A stretch of 64,000 nucleotides of DNA from Acetobacterium sp. (GTDB lineage Bacteria; Bacillota; Clostridia; Eubacteriales; Eubacteriaceae): positions 62,001 to 126,000 of the forward strand of contig NZ_JAUSPS010000052.1 of assembly GCF_030652775.1 (NCBI RefSeq). Direction: 5' to 3'. Every line of letters starts with the position of its first letter. The stretch's first letter is position 1. Shown piece by piece: positions 53,401-61,819 of this stretch. Below the pieces are notes generated by a model. The model saw only the letters and a program-made list of their open reading frames with translations, did not search any database and was not told the origin of the DNA. The translations under genes were made by a program, and so were the position numbers.

Positions 53401-53498
53401 GTGAAGGAATTTTGGCTCAGGGGTTTGATGCCTTTATCCCCAAACCGATCATTGAAAGGGAATTCTTAAAAGTAATACGAGAGGTGCTCTATGATTGA
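50496..53498 (+). CDS. Membrane hybrid sensor kinase (4HB-HAMP-GAF-HisKA-HATPase-REC-REC)
   Basis: About 1000 residues. Two transmembrane helices (about 10-32 and 190-210) flank a helical extracytoplasmic 4HB_MCP-like sensor. Then come HAMP, GAF (about 270-420), a coiled coil, HisKA with SNMSHELRTPLN, HATPase with DTGIGIDE and GGTGLGLAI, and two receivers (MVLDLMMPGIDG and LILMDIALPGIDG). CAGGGAG selects ATG 50496 over ATG 50478. It overlaps the next response-regulator gene by eight bases, so that protein is its likely output. Confidence 0.92.
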   Translation: MNIKNLKVKTQLGIGFAIILFFVILLGILGYVQTNAIVSQSETMYSHPFQVTRAIDRLKSDILSMRVGVRDLILANTQEDRENAIELMEQYDADIQIQFDVLRELYLGPEQDVEEAYNAYINWETMRSDIVASTLAGDLEAAKKSLLPGEKVGIYREKLNEKMVIVDTYASNKANELYQGSTDLNKQIKMQLSIIVLIIIILSALVSFILLRNIQEPLSELTRVTDEFQHGHHNVRSNYHYRNEFGILSESFNRLADDIQKNMELNEQTANFIKIMLGEEDARKFFRKTLNTLSRYTDSQVAAVYLRNSNNNQFEHFESIGLDKKGRAAFDGDSLEGEFGASVASGRYTHIKDIPEDSRFAFYTVSGKFMPREIVTIPIVFGGEVLAVVSLAAIGKYNQKAIDFIEKTMSTMSTRIEGILAYRTIKEFSEKLEHQNRELDAQKNEMEEQSVELIHQNIELEMQKKELNEANQLKTNFLSNMSHELRTPLNSVIALSGILNRRLKNEIPEEEYSYLEVIERNGKNLLALINDILDISRIEAGREELEITTFNINHLINEVVEMLAPQANEKNVSCINGAKDTAVYINSDSDKCRHILENLAGNAVKFTEAGQVELSVGQNGENIEIRVKDTGIGIDENYLPFIFDEFRQADGSTSRKFGGTGLGLAIAKKYANLLGGTVSVKSIVGQGSEFILALPINYSPENKVTEPALEPAQEDFNQAIKAKVKAAVPNLTGKPSVDPGVKTLLMVEDSEPAVIQIRDLLEESGYTIKVARDAKEAFKIMEEVIPDAMVLDLMMPGIDGFELLHALREAEPTAHVPVLILTAKHITRDELKDLAKNNIHQLIQKGDVNRDELKKAIASMLYPETQEKKIKHFEPRTDQHKPLVLAVEDNPDNMITVKALLNDHFRVLEAADGQASIELAKQFVPDLILMDIALPGIDGIQAFKTIRTLPGLENIPVIALTASAMTQDREGILAQGFDAFIPKPIIEREFLKVIREVLYD

Positions 53499-55389
53499 TA
53501 GACGATTGAAATTTTTAGCAATTGATGATAATCAGGACAATCTGATCACCATGCGAGCACTGATCCGGGAAGCCTTTCCAGCCGCCCAGGTGCTGACTGC
53601 CACCACTGGGATGAAGGGAATTGCGATTGCCAGCGAAGAAGATCCGGATGTAATTCTGCTGGATATTGTGATGCCGGGAATGGATGGCTTTGAGGTCTGT
53701 CAAAAATTGAAGACTGAACAGCGCACCAAAGAAATCCCGGTTGTCTTTGTAACCGCCATTAAAGGGGATCGGGAGCATCGCATCCTGGCGCTTGAATCGG
53801 GAGCTGAGGCATTTTTAGCCAAGCCCATCGACGAATCCGAACTCACTGCCCAGATTAGGGCGATGGTAAAGATAAAAACAGCCAACCGGCTAAAGCAAGA
53901 TGAACAAGGCCGGCTGGCGCAGATGGTGGAAGAAAAAACAGCCGCCTTGAAAGCGGCTCATACCCAAACAATGGAGCTGCTGGAAAGCTTAAAAGAAAGC
54001 GAAGAAAAAAACCGCCGGCTGATCACCCAGATGGAACAGGGATTAGCGGTGCATGAGGTTCTGGTTGACAGTGATGGAAAACCCGAGGACTGTAACTTTT
54101 TATATGTGAATGCCAGCTTTGAACGGCTTACCGGCTTTAAAAGCCAGGATATTCTTGGCAAAACCCTGACTGAAATGATGCCGGATTCAAAAGATTTTCT
54201 GGTTGAAAAATACGCACAATTAATAAAAACAAGAGAATCGATCCGCTATGAAAAGTACTTTCCGCAATTTGAAAAATTCTTTGAAGTGGTGGCTTATTCC
54301 CTTGAATCGCAGCAGGTGGCGGTGATTATTTCTGACATTACCGAACGAAAACGGACCGAAGAAAAGATTCGCTATTTAAGCAATCACGATTACCTCACCG
54401 GCGTTTATAATCGGCGCTATTACGAAGAAGCCTTGGCCAGTATTGATACGGAAGAAAACCTGCCCTTGAGCCTGGTTATTTCCGATGTGAATGGGTTAAA
54501 ACTGATTAATGAATCATTTGGTCATGGACTAGGTGATGAACTGCTTAAAAAGGTGGCCGATGTGATCCTGAAAGAGTGTCGGGATCAGGATGTGGTGGCT
54601 CGGCTCAGCGGCGATGAATTCATTATTCTGTTGCCGAACACAGATGAAAGTCAGACCTCAAAAATAGTCAAACGGATGAGAGCTGCCGCCCAGGAACAAT
54701 CAGTTGGCGCCATCAATTTCTCTATTTCTTTTGGATATGAAACCAAAACCAATGGCGATCAAAACATCCAGGAAATATTGAAGAATGCTGAAGACAATAT
54801 GTACCGTCATAAGCTTTACGAAAGCGCCAGCATCAAAAACAAGACCATCGATTTAATCATGAGCACTCTTTATGAAAAAAGTAGCCGGGAAATGCTACAC
54901 TCACAACGGGTCAGTGAAATCTGCGAGAAGATTGCTTTGAAAATGAATTTCGACCAGGACGATATCAGTCAGGTCAAGGCCGCCGGGTTAATTCATGATA
55001 TCGGAAAAATGGGCATCGATGAAAAAATACTCAATAAGCCGGGTGGATTGGATCTGGATGAATGGAAAAAGATTCAGCGGCATCCGGAGATTGGGTACCG
55101 GATTTTAAGCTCGTCCAGTGAATTTTCGGAATTGGCCAGATATGTGCTGGAGCATCAGGAACGATGGGATGGAAAAGGCTACCCGAAACAGCTGGTTGGC
55201 GAAGAAATATCAATCCAGGCCCGTATCATTGGAGTGGCGGATGCCTTCGATGCGATGACCTGTGATCGGGCATATCGCAAAGGACTGAGTGTGGCTGAGG
55301 CAGTGGCTGAAATAAAAAAATGCGCCGGCACCCAGTTTGATCCGGAGGTAGCAATCGTGTTTATTGAAAAAGTGCTGACAACGGACTGA
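53491..55389 (+). CDS. Response regulator REC-PAS-GGDEF-HD-GYP, paralogue
   Basis: A 632-residue protein of the same layout as that at 47560: REC (VILLDIVMPGMDG), coiled coil, PAS (about 170-290), GGDEF (variant SGDEF, I-site RDQD), HD-GYP (HDIGKMGIDE, HQERWDGKGYP with Gln for the second His). It overlaps the end of the hybrid kinase gene. Its PAS (MEQGLAVHEVL) is like that of the 7TM protein (MAQGLAVHEVL), so domains have been exchanged among the paralogues. Confidence 0.93.
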   Translation: MIDRRLKFLAIDDNQDNLITMRALIREAFPAAQVLTATTGMKGIAIASEEDPDVILLDIVMPGMDGFEVCQKLKTEQRTKEIPVVFVTAIKGDREHRILALESGAEAFLAKPIDESELTAQIRAMVKIKTANRLKQDEQGRLAQMVEEKTAALKAAHTQTMELLESLKESEEKNRRLITQMEQGLAVHEVLVDSDGKPEDCNFLYVNASFERLTGFKSQDILGKTLTEMMPDSKDFLVEKYAQLIKTRESIRYEKYFPQFEKFFEVVAYSLESQQVAVIISDITERKRTEEKIRYLSNHDYLTGVYNRRYYEEALASIDTEENLPLSLVISDVNGLKLINESFGHGLGDELLKKVADVILKECRDQDVVARLSGDEFIILLPNTDESQTSKIVKRMRAAAQEQSVGAINFSISFGYETKTNGDQNIQEILKNAEDNMYRHKLYESASIKNKTIDLIMSTLYEKSSREMLHSQRVSEICEKIALKMNFDQDDISQVKAAGLIHDIGKMGIDEKILNKPGGLDLDEWKKIQRHPEIGYRILSSSSEFSELARYVLEHQERWDGKGYPKQLVGEEISIQARIIGVADAFDAMTCDRAYRKGLSVAEAVAEIKKCAGTQFDPEVAIVFIEKVLTTD

Positions 55390-55459
55390 TGAATAATAAA
55401 AAACCATGAGGAAAATCTTTTTTCTGAATTAATAGTTTGATGGGAGAGTAAGCTTAAAT

Positions 55460-56029
55460 ATGCGTAAAATAGCGATCAATACGATAGAAGAGGCTTTACA
55501 GGCCTTGATTCAGGGAAACAAAGCTTTTGTAGCGGCTCAAAAAAGCGGCAGTGTTTTAAAAGAAATAAAACCAATCTTTGCAGTAGACGGACAGCAGCCT
55601 TATGCGGTGGTGGTAACCTGTTCCGATTCCCGAGTACCGGCTGAGTACATATTTTCCGCCGGAATTGGGGATCTATTTGTGATTCGGACAGCAGGCCATG
55701 TGATTGGTGAATTTGAATTGGGAAGCATTGAGTACGGGGTAAAATACCTTGGCGCAAAAGTTGTACTGGTGCTTGGTCATAATCATTGCGGAGCGGTCAG
55801 AGCCGCCATGGGTAGCCATGGACATGATTATGTAAAAAAAATATTGGACGAGATCATTCCGGTTATTACCGGTGAAGAGGATGTCGAAATATGCGAAAAG
55901 CTGAACATTGAAAACAGCGTCCGTCGCATCATGGCTAGCGATCTGATTAAGAATGAGGCTGATGCCGGCCGCTTACACATTGCGGCGGCAAAATATGATA
56001 TAGAAAGCGGCACGGTGGAATTTTTTTAA
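55460..56029 (+). CDS. Beta-class carbonic anhydrase
   Basis: A 189-residue zinc enzyme. Ligands are C54 (CSDSR with D56 and R58), H107 and C110 in GHNHCGAV. It interconverts CO2 and bicarbonate, which fits a CO2-fixing or acetogenic metabolism. The SD is GGGAGAG. It precedes the serpin gene but probably has an independent role. Confidence 0.95.
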   Translation: MRKIAINTIEEALQALIQGNKAFVAAQKSGSVLKEIKPIFAVDGQQPYAVVVTCSDSRVPAEYIFSAGIGDLFVIRTAGHVIGEFELGSIEYGVKYLGAKVVLVLGHNHCGAVRAAMGSHGHDYVKKILDEIIPVITGEEDVEICEKLNIENSVRRIMASDLIKNEADAGRLHIAAAKYDIESGTVEFF

Positions 56030-56113
56030 GAAAACAGCATGCATAATGACTGGCGCGACCGTAAGGTGGGTATCAAAACAATAGAATTAGAATCAATTCA
56101 AAGGGGGTTCGAT

Positions 56114-57370
56114 ATGAAATTGAAACGAACAATTCTGGCGGGATTATTAATTTCATCGTTAACACTGACGGGATGTCAATATTTGGGTAATCAGGGAAAG
56201 ACCTTACCCAAGCCTGATGACAGCATTTTAGAGGCGTTTCAGGTTTCCATTGTCGAGCAGGGTAATGATTTTGGATTCCAGACATATAAGATGTTGGCAA
56301 ATAACCAGGAAAACATGATGATTTCGCCAGTGAGTATTGGGATGGCACTGGATATGACCTACAACGGTGCAATCGGAGAAACCCAGGAGGCGATGGCTGA
56401 GGCGCTAAAAATTCAGGGGATCGAACTCAAAACGCTGAATCAGAATAATCAAGCCTTGTTATACATGTTAAGTAATGCAGATTCTAAAGTGACTCTGGAC
56501 ATTGCTAATTCGCTTTGGTTGCAGAAGGGTTTTGAATTGAACCCGGATTTCAGTGACCGGATTGAAGTCCATTATCTGGCAACGCTTCAGAGCCTTAATT
56601 TCAGTGATCCGAAGTCATCAGTGGTGATCAACAATTGGGTAGCAGAAAATACCCAGGGGATGATCAAAGAGATCGTTACGCCGCCGATTGATCCGGCAAC
56701 CGTAATGTTTCTGATCAATGCGGTGTCCTTTAAAGGCGAGTGGACCAGTCCTTTCGATAAGGATCAGACCAGCGATCAGAGTTTTAAAATCGCCGATGAT
56801 CAGATGGTGTCGGTGCCGATGATGTTTCAGAGCGGCTCCTTTGATTATTTAAAAACCGCTGACTTTCAAGCATTGCGGATGCCCTATGGAGAAAAAGACC
56901 GGCTTGCGATGTACCTGTTCCTGCCGAATGCCGACACGAATCTTGAACAATTTCAGATGCAGTTAAATCAAGCCAACTGGAAAAACTGGTTGACGCTTTT
57001 TGAAACCGGTGAAGGTAGCGTGATGCTACCCCGTTTTACCATGGAATATGAAAAATCGCTGAATCAGGTATTGTCTGATTTGGGGATGGGCATTGCTTTT
57101 GAAGCCGGTAAGGCTGATTTTTCTGATCTGGCGGCGGCTGAATCCGTTGGTCACGAACTCTATATCAGTGAGGTGAAACATAAGACCTATATTCAGGTCG
57201 ACGAGGTGGGCACCGAAGCCGCCGCCGCAACCTCGGTGGAAATCGGGCTGACAAGTATGCCGGTTAATGATTTTGAATTAAAATTTGATCGTCCGTTTTT
57301 CTATGCCATTTCGGATAAAGAGACGGGAGCGATCCTTTTCATGGGTTCGGTCTGGGATCCGAGTAAATAG
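56114..57370 (+). CDS. Serpin-family protease inhibitor, lipoprotein
   Basis: A 418-residue serpin. The signal peptide ends in LTLTGC (C21), so it is a surface lipoprotein. The fold signatures include NMMISPVSIGMALDM, NWVAENTQGMIKEI, FLINAVSFKGEW and FDRPFFYAISD. The reactive-loop hinge EVGTEAAAATSVE has the small-residue run of inhibitory serpins; counting from the hinge puts P1 near Thr-Ser in GLTSMP. AAGGGGG (56101-56107) chooses ATG 56114 over upstream codons. It probably protects the cell from extracellular proteases. Confidence 0.93.
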   Translation: MKLKRTILAGLLISSLTLTGCQYLGNQGKTLPKPDDSILEAFQVSIVEQGNDFGFQTYKMLANNQENMMISPVSIGMALDMTYNGAIGETQEAMAEALKIQGIELKTLNQNNQALLYMLSNADSKVTLDIANSLWLQKGFELNPDFSDRIEVHYLATLQSLNFSDPKSSVVINNWVAENTQGMIKEIVTPPIDPATVMFLINAVSFKGEWTSPFDKDQTSDQSFKIADDQMVSVPMMFQSGSFDYLKTADFQALRMPYGEKDRLAMYLFLPNADTNLEQFQMQLNQANWKNWLTLFETGEGSVMLPRFTMEYEKSLNQVLSDLGMGIAFEAGKADFSDLAAAESVGHELYISEVKHKTYIQVDEVGTEAAAATSVEIGLTSMPVNDFELKFDRPFFYAISDKETGAILFMGSVWDPSK

Positions 57371-57400
57371 AAAAGCCGAAAAATTTGGCTGACAAGCACC

Positions 57401-57438
57401 AACAGGATTAAGATTAATTTCTTGATTCTGTTTTTTTT
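57401..57438 (+). terminator. Terminator after the serpin gene
   Basis: AACAGGATTAAG and CTTGATTCTGTT pair with two wobbles, followed by eight T. Confidence 0.85.
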
Positions 57439-57494
57439 ATGGTCGCAATTGTAATTTCTGTAATCGTATAAACAACGAAATTTGGCCAGATGCC

Positions 57495-57522
57495 TTGACA
57501 AAAAATATAATTGAACTATGAT
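57495..57522 (+). promoter_or_regulatory. Promoter of the tetR-hyf operon
   Basis: TTGACA (57495-57500), a 16-bp spacer and TATGAT (57517-57522). Confidence 0.75.
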
Positions 57523-57531
57523 AAATAGGGA

Positions 57532-57549
57532 CTACCTAACGATAGGTAG
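57532..57549. promoter_or_regulatory. TetR-type operator
   Basis: CTACCTA, ACGA, TAGGTAG: 7-bp perfect arms placed at the predicted transcription start, 22 bases before the tetR start codon, as expected for autorepression. Confidence 0.7.
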
Positions 57550-57570
57550 GTAAAAGAAGGAGTTAGCGAA

Positions 57571-58119
57571 ATGGAAACAAAGCAAAAAATTATGAACTCA
57601 GCCTTCAGACTGTTTGCTGAAAAAGGAAATGAATTTTCACTGACGGAGGTGGCCAATGAAGTTGGTATCAAAAAAGCATCGATCTATGCTCACTTTGCCA
57701 GCAAAGAGGTGCTGCTTTATGAAGTGATCGATCAGGAGATTTATGAGTATTTTTTTGAGATCGACGAGAAGCGCCGAGATCTGAAAAGTACCTTTGATAT
57801 GATATTGAATTATTACAGCCGCTCCAAAACGAAGCGATATTTTTGGAAACGGCTGCTGCTTTTTCCGCCAGCAGCTTTTGAAAAAACATTGATGCAAAAA
57901 ATAAACAAGCTGACCGAGCGACGTTATGAAATTATCAGAAATCTGATCGAAGCGGACATGGAAGATGGAATCATCCGGCATCAGGCCACGGAAACCATTT
58001 TATATTCGTTTCTGGCAATGATTCATGGTTTGGTATCCATTACGATTATTTATGAATCTGAGGATCTGAAAATCAATCAGGATGAGATCTGGCAAAACTT
58101 TTGGAATGGGATTAAATAA
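57571..58119 (+). CDS. TetR/AcrR-family transcriptional regulator
   Basis: A 182-residue regulator with the N-terminal helix-turn-helix (LTEVANEVGIKKASIYAHFASKE) and a helical ligand-binding C-terminal domain. The palindrome at 57532-57549 overlaps its own promoter region, so it probably represses itself. The hyfB-like gene begins 11 bases after its stop, so the hydrogenase complex is very likely under the same control. The ligand is unknown. Confidence 0.9.
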   Translation: METKQKIMNSAFRLFAEKGNEFSLTEVANEVGIKKASIYAHFASKEVLLYEVIDQEIYEYFFEIDEKRRDLKSTFDMILNYYSRSKTKRYFWKRLLLFPPAAFEKTLMQKINKLTERRYEIIRNLIEADMEDGIIRHQATETILYSFLAMIHGLVSITIIYESEDLKINQDEIWQNFWNGIK

Positions 58120-58130
58120 GGAGACACAAC

Positions 58131-60191
58131 ATGTTAATTGCACTGCAAAATATCGGGGAACACAATAATTTATTTCTGGCGGCGGTGCTTCTTTATTTGA
58201 TCGCCGCTGTCATCGCTCTGGCACTGACGAATCAACATAAACTATGCAACCTCGTGACCAACAGCATCTGTATGGTAGCGGCACTGATCGGGATCACAGC
58301 CGCAATCATAAGGCTTTCAACAGATGCTATTCTGGCACCGGTCACAATTCTTAAGTCCCAGATTCCCTTCTTGTTGCTGGAAATCAAAATTGATCATCTC
58401 TCAGCTTTTTTTGTTCTTTGTCTATCAGTTCTGGCGCTATGCGTTTCTATCTATTCCATCGGGTATAATGCCCACTACTATCAAAAAAGAAATGTTGGCT
58501 TTTTTAATTTTCTTTACGCCGCATTTATTATGTCCATGTTGATGGTGATCATTTCCGGAAATGCCATCTTTTTTTATTTGTCCTGGGAGGCGATGTCGCT
58601 GATTTCTTATTTCCTGGTTATTTTCGAGTCAGAACACGAAGAAAACCGGAGAGCCGGCCGATTATACATCATTATGACACATCTGGGCACCGCCTTTTTA
58701 CTGATTGGCTTTATGATCATGTTTGCTTATACGCATTCCTTTGATATGTTTGGCAGTTCCGAACTGATCCCCGAAACGGCCAAAAATCTGATGTTTACTT
58801 GTTTCCTGATTGGCTTTGGGACTAAGGCCGGGGTTATTCCGCTCCATATCTGGCTGCCTTATGCCCATCCGGCGGCACCTAGCAATGTCTCCGCACTGAT
58901 GTCGGGCTTTATGATTAAAACGGCGATCTACGGTTTGATCCGTTTTGTGCTTTGCTATCTGCAGGTTGAACAGCTGTGGTGGGGAGCAGTCATTCTGTGT
59001 ATCGGTGTCATTTCGGCAGTGCTGGGGGTTGCCTACACCCTGATGGAGCATAATATCAAAAAACTTCTGGCTTTTTGCAGTGTTGAGAATATTGGCATCA
59101 TTCTAATTGGCCTGGGGGTATCTTTTATTGCGGCGGCTCAAAACAACGATTTTCTGAGTAGTCTGGCGCTGGTGGCAACACTCCTACATACCTTCAATCA
59201 TGCACTATTCAAAGGCGGGCTGTTTTTGGGGGCGGGATCCCTGCAATATGCAACCCACACCAAAGACATTGAAAAGCTGGGTGGATTGATTCACAAAATG
59301 CCCGTTACCGCCGTGCTGGTATTGTGCTTCTCCCTGGCAATTTCGGCCATTGTTCCCTTCAACGGCTTCATCAGTGAATGGCTGATTTATCAGGCCTTGT
59401 TTTTAAACATTAATATGGGTACGGCAGGACTGAATATTCTATCAATTTTATCGATCGCCGCATTGGCACTGTCCGGAGCTTTAGCGGCGGCCGCTTTTGT
59501 CAAACTGTTCGGAATTTCCTTTTTAGGGCTTCCCCGAAGTGACCATGCCGCCCAGGCAAAAGAGGTGCCGATAGTCATGAATATCGGCATGGGAATCCTC
59601 GCAGCGTTTTGTTTGATCATTGGGATTTTCCCAGCGTCTTTTGTGAAACTTGCCGATCGGGTTGCAGACAGCATTTTGGGGTCGTCCGTCGCCGAAACCC
59701 TGCAGCCTGGTTTTTTGTCAGCGACAGTGCCGCTCACCGTTTCAGGAAACAGCATTGCCCCGGGCGAAGTTCTAATTGCTTTGACGGTAGTGATTCTGGT
59801 GGTACTTCTGATGCTGCGGTTATTTTGGGGTAAATATCAAGCTCGGAAATACGGAACCTGGGATTGCGGATTTGAAAGCATCAATGCCCGAATGCAGTAT
59901 ACCGCCACCGGATTCTCTAAACCAATTCGGATCGTTTTGAGCATCTTGTACCGTCCCGGCAGAAAAGTTGTCATTGAAGAAGGGGAGTCGGATTATTTTC
60001 CTAAATCGGTTAAGTATAAAGTATGGACTGAATCGATTTTTGAGAAGTACTTGTACAGTCCGGTTATCCGGGTGTTAAAAAGCGGATCAGAAAAAATGAT
60101 CTATCTGGTTCAGACGGGCAGCGTCCATGTTTACTTGTTGTATATTTTTATATCAATCCTGGCATTGATGTTTTATAACCGCGTGGTATAG
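58131..60191 (+). CDS. hyfB: Group-4 hydrogenase membrane subunit, antiporter-like (HyfB/HycC)
   Basis: A 686-residue protein of the NuoL/MrpA-like proton-conducting family, about the length of E. coli HyfB. It shows FYLSWEAMSLISYFLV, LIGFGTKAGVIPLHIWLPYAHPAAPSNVSALMSG and HTFNHALFKGGLF, the conserved ion-path segments, with many transmembrane helices. It is the ion-pumping arm of a formate hydrogenlyase or hydrogenase-4-type complex. It follows tetR by 11 bases. No HyfA ferredoxin gene precedes it. Confidence 0.92.
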   Translation: MLIALQNIGEHNNLFLAAVLLYLIAAVIALALTNQHKLCNLVTNSICMVAALIGITAAIIRLSTDAILAPVTILKSQIPFLLLEIKIDHLSAFFVLCLSVLALCVSIYSIGYNAHYYQKRNVGFFNFLYAAFIMSMLMVIISGNAIFFYLSWEAMSLISYFLVIFESEHEENRRAGRLYIIMTHLGTAFLLIGFMIMFAYTHSFDMFGSSELIPETAKNLMFTCFLIGFGTKAGVIPLHIWLPYAHPAAPSNVSALMSGFMIKTAIYGLIRFVLCYLQVEQLWWGAVILCIGVISAVLGVAYTLMEHNIKKLLAFCSVENIGIILIGLGVSFIAAAQNNDFLSSLALVATLLHTFNHALFKGGLFLGAGSLQYATHTKDIEKLGGLIHKMPVTAVLVLCFSLAISAIVPFNGFISEWLIYQALFLNINMGTAGLNILSILSIAALALSGALAAAAFVKLFGISFLGLPRSDHAAQAKEVPIVMNIGMGILAAFCLIIGIFPASFVKLADRVADSILGSSVAETLQPGFLSATVPLTVSGNSIAPGEVLIALTVVILVVLLMLRLFWGKYQARKYGTWDCGFESINARMQYTATGFSKPIRIVLSILYRPGRKVVIEEGESDYFPKSVKYKVWTESIFEKYLYSPVIRVLKSGSEKMIYLVQTGSVHVYLLYIFISILALMFYNRVV

Positions 60192-60205
60192 GAAGGGATT
60201 CATCT

Positions 60206-61156
60206 ATGAGTGATATGATATTATTTTTCATCGTTCAAACCGGTTTTGTTATTTTAGCGGCGCCGCTGGTCAACGGAATCATCAAAAAGATCAAAGCCTT
60301 GACCCAAAAAAGAACGGGTGCACCGCTACTGCAGATGTATTATGATTTATTTAAACTTTTCAAAAAAACAAGTGTGGTATCAGATGTGTCTTCCTGGATT
60401 TTTCGGGTCACACCCTACATTGTCTTAGCTACGGCGGTGGCGGCGGCGCTAATTGTTCCGGTCACGACCCTGATCAAACCGGTGTGGAATAGCGGTGATG
60501 TAATTCTGCTGGTCTACATTCTGGCGCTGGGCAGATTTTTTATGATGCTGGCGGCACTGGATACCGGAAGCACTTTCGGGGGAATGGGTGCCAGCCGAGA
60601 GGCGATGATTTCGGCACTGATTGAACCCTCGATTATGGTATCACTTCTTACCATCGGCTTGATTGCGAAATCAACATCGGTGTTTGAGATGATGACCTTT
60701 ATGCAGACGGTTCACAATCCGTTGATTCATCCCGTTTATCTGATGATATTTTTTGCCCTGGTGATTATCATTATGGCAGAAACCGCCAGAATACCAGTGG
60801 ATGATCCATCAACCCATCTTGAACTCACAATGGTTCATGAGGCGATGTTGCTGGAGTATTCAGGGAGAAGTCTGGCGTTAATGGAACTGGGAGCCGCCAT
60901 CAAGCAGTTGGTTTTTATTACGTTGCTGGTTAATCTGTTTCTCCCCCATGATCAGCTTCTGGGAATCTCCGGCATTACTGCCATTGGGATATCACTGCTG
61001 ATCTATTTGGGCAAGGTGGTTGCAACGGCAGTCCTGATCGCTATCGTGGAAGTCAGCACGGTTAAACTCAGACTGTTCAGTATTCCCAATCTGGCGGCCT
61101 TATCATTTATCCTGTCCTTTATCGGATTTCTGCAGTTTTTTGTGTTTGGAGGTTGA
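60206..61156 (+). CDS. hyfC: Group-4 hydrogenase membrane subunit, NuoH-like (HyfC/HycD)
   Basis: A 316-residue NuoH-family protein that anchors the hydrogenase arm in the membrane. MAETARIPVDDPSTHLELTMVHEAM is the conserved loop facing the catalytic subunits. Eight hydrophobic helices are visible. It overlaps the ribosome-binding site region of the next gene. Confidence 0.93.
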   Translation: MSDMILFFIVQTGFVILAAPLVNGIIKKIKALTQKRTGAPLLQMYYDLFKLFKKTSVVSDVSSWIFRVTPYIVLATAVAAALIVPVTTLIKPVWNSGDVILLVYILALGRFFMMLAALDTGSTFGGMGASREAMISALIEPSIMVSLLTIGLIAKSTSVFEMMTFMQTVHNPLIHPVYLMIFFALVIIIMAETARIPVDDPSTHLELTMVHEAMLLEYSGRSLALMELGAAIKQLVFITLLVNLFLPHDQLLGISGITAIGISLLIYLGKVVATAVLIAIVEVSTVKLRLFSIPNLAALSFILSFIGFLQFFVFGG

Positions 61157-61158
61157 CA

Positions 61159-61815
61159 ATGACAAACTATCTTGATGCACTATCGGTATTATTATTGGTA
61201 TCGGCCTTTATTCTGATGGGGAATAAAAGAACGGGATCTTACATCAAAACCTTTCAGTTTCAATCAGCACTGGTTGCTTTGTTAACCGGTATTATCGGAA
61301 TAAACAGCTTTGCTGAAGAGGGACGTGTCGATGTTTTGATCATTGGCGCAATTGTCGTTGGCATTAAGGTGCTGTTTATTCCTTATCTATTGAAAAAAAC
61401 CTACGCCAAGGTTGCCTACCGGGTTGAAAAAGACTTTTTTTTGAATATCCCACTGCTCATTATTATCTGCTGTTTCATTGTTGTTTTCTGCTATTATGTG
61501 CTTTCTGAAACAGCGGGAATCAACACGGGAATCATCAATAACCAGATGGTTAACTCCGTCTCACTGATCCTGATCGGCTTGTTTTTTATGATTAGCCGAA
61601 AAAAAGCGATTGGACAAATTGTCGGTTTTCTAGTGATCGAAAACGGTATTTTCGTGACCGCCTTGTTTGCCATTCAGGGGATGCCATTTATCGTGGATAT
61701 CGGAATCCTGATGGATATTCTGGTGGCCGTGATCATTATGGGAATGATGGTATTTAGAATTGATGAAAAGTTTGGATCCATTAACGTTGACAAGATTAAA
61801 GATTTGAGAGGATAG
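61159..61815 (+). CDS. hyfE: Group-4 hydrogenase membrane subunit HyfE-like
   Basis: About 218 residues, like E. coli HyfE (N-terminal domain of the NuoK type plus extension). Six hydrophobic segments and the GFLVIENGIFVTALF segment match. A TTG at 61153 would be in frame, but GGAGGT sits five bases before ATG 61159. It is followed by hyfF after four bases. Confidence 0.88.
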   Translation: MTNYLDALSVLLLVSAFILMGNKRTGSYIKTFQFQSALVALLTGIIGINSFAEEGRVDVLIIGAIVVGIKVLFIPYLLKKTYAKVAYRVEKDFFLNIPLLIIICCFIVVFCYYVLSETAGINTGIINNQMVNSVSLILIGLFFMISRKKAIGQIVGFLVIENGIFVTALFAIQGMPFIVDIGILMDILVAVIIMGMMVFRIDEKFGSINVDKIKDLRG

Positions 61816-61819
61816 AATA

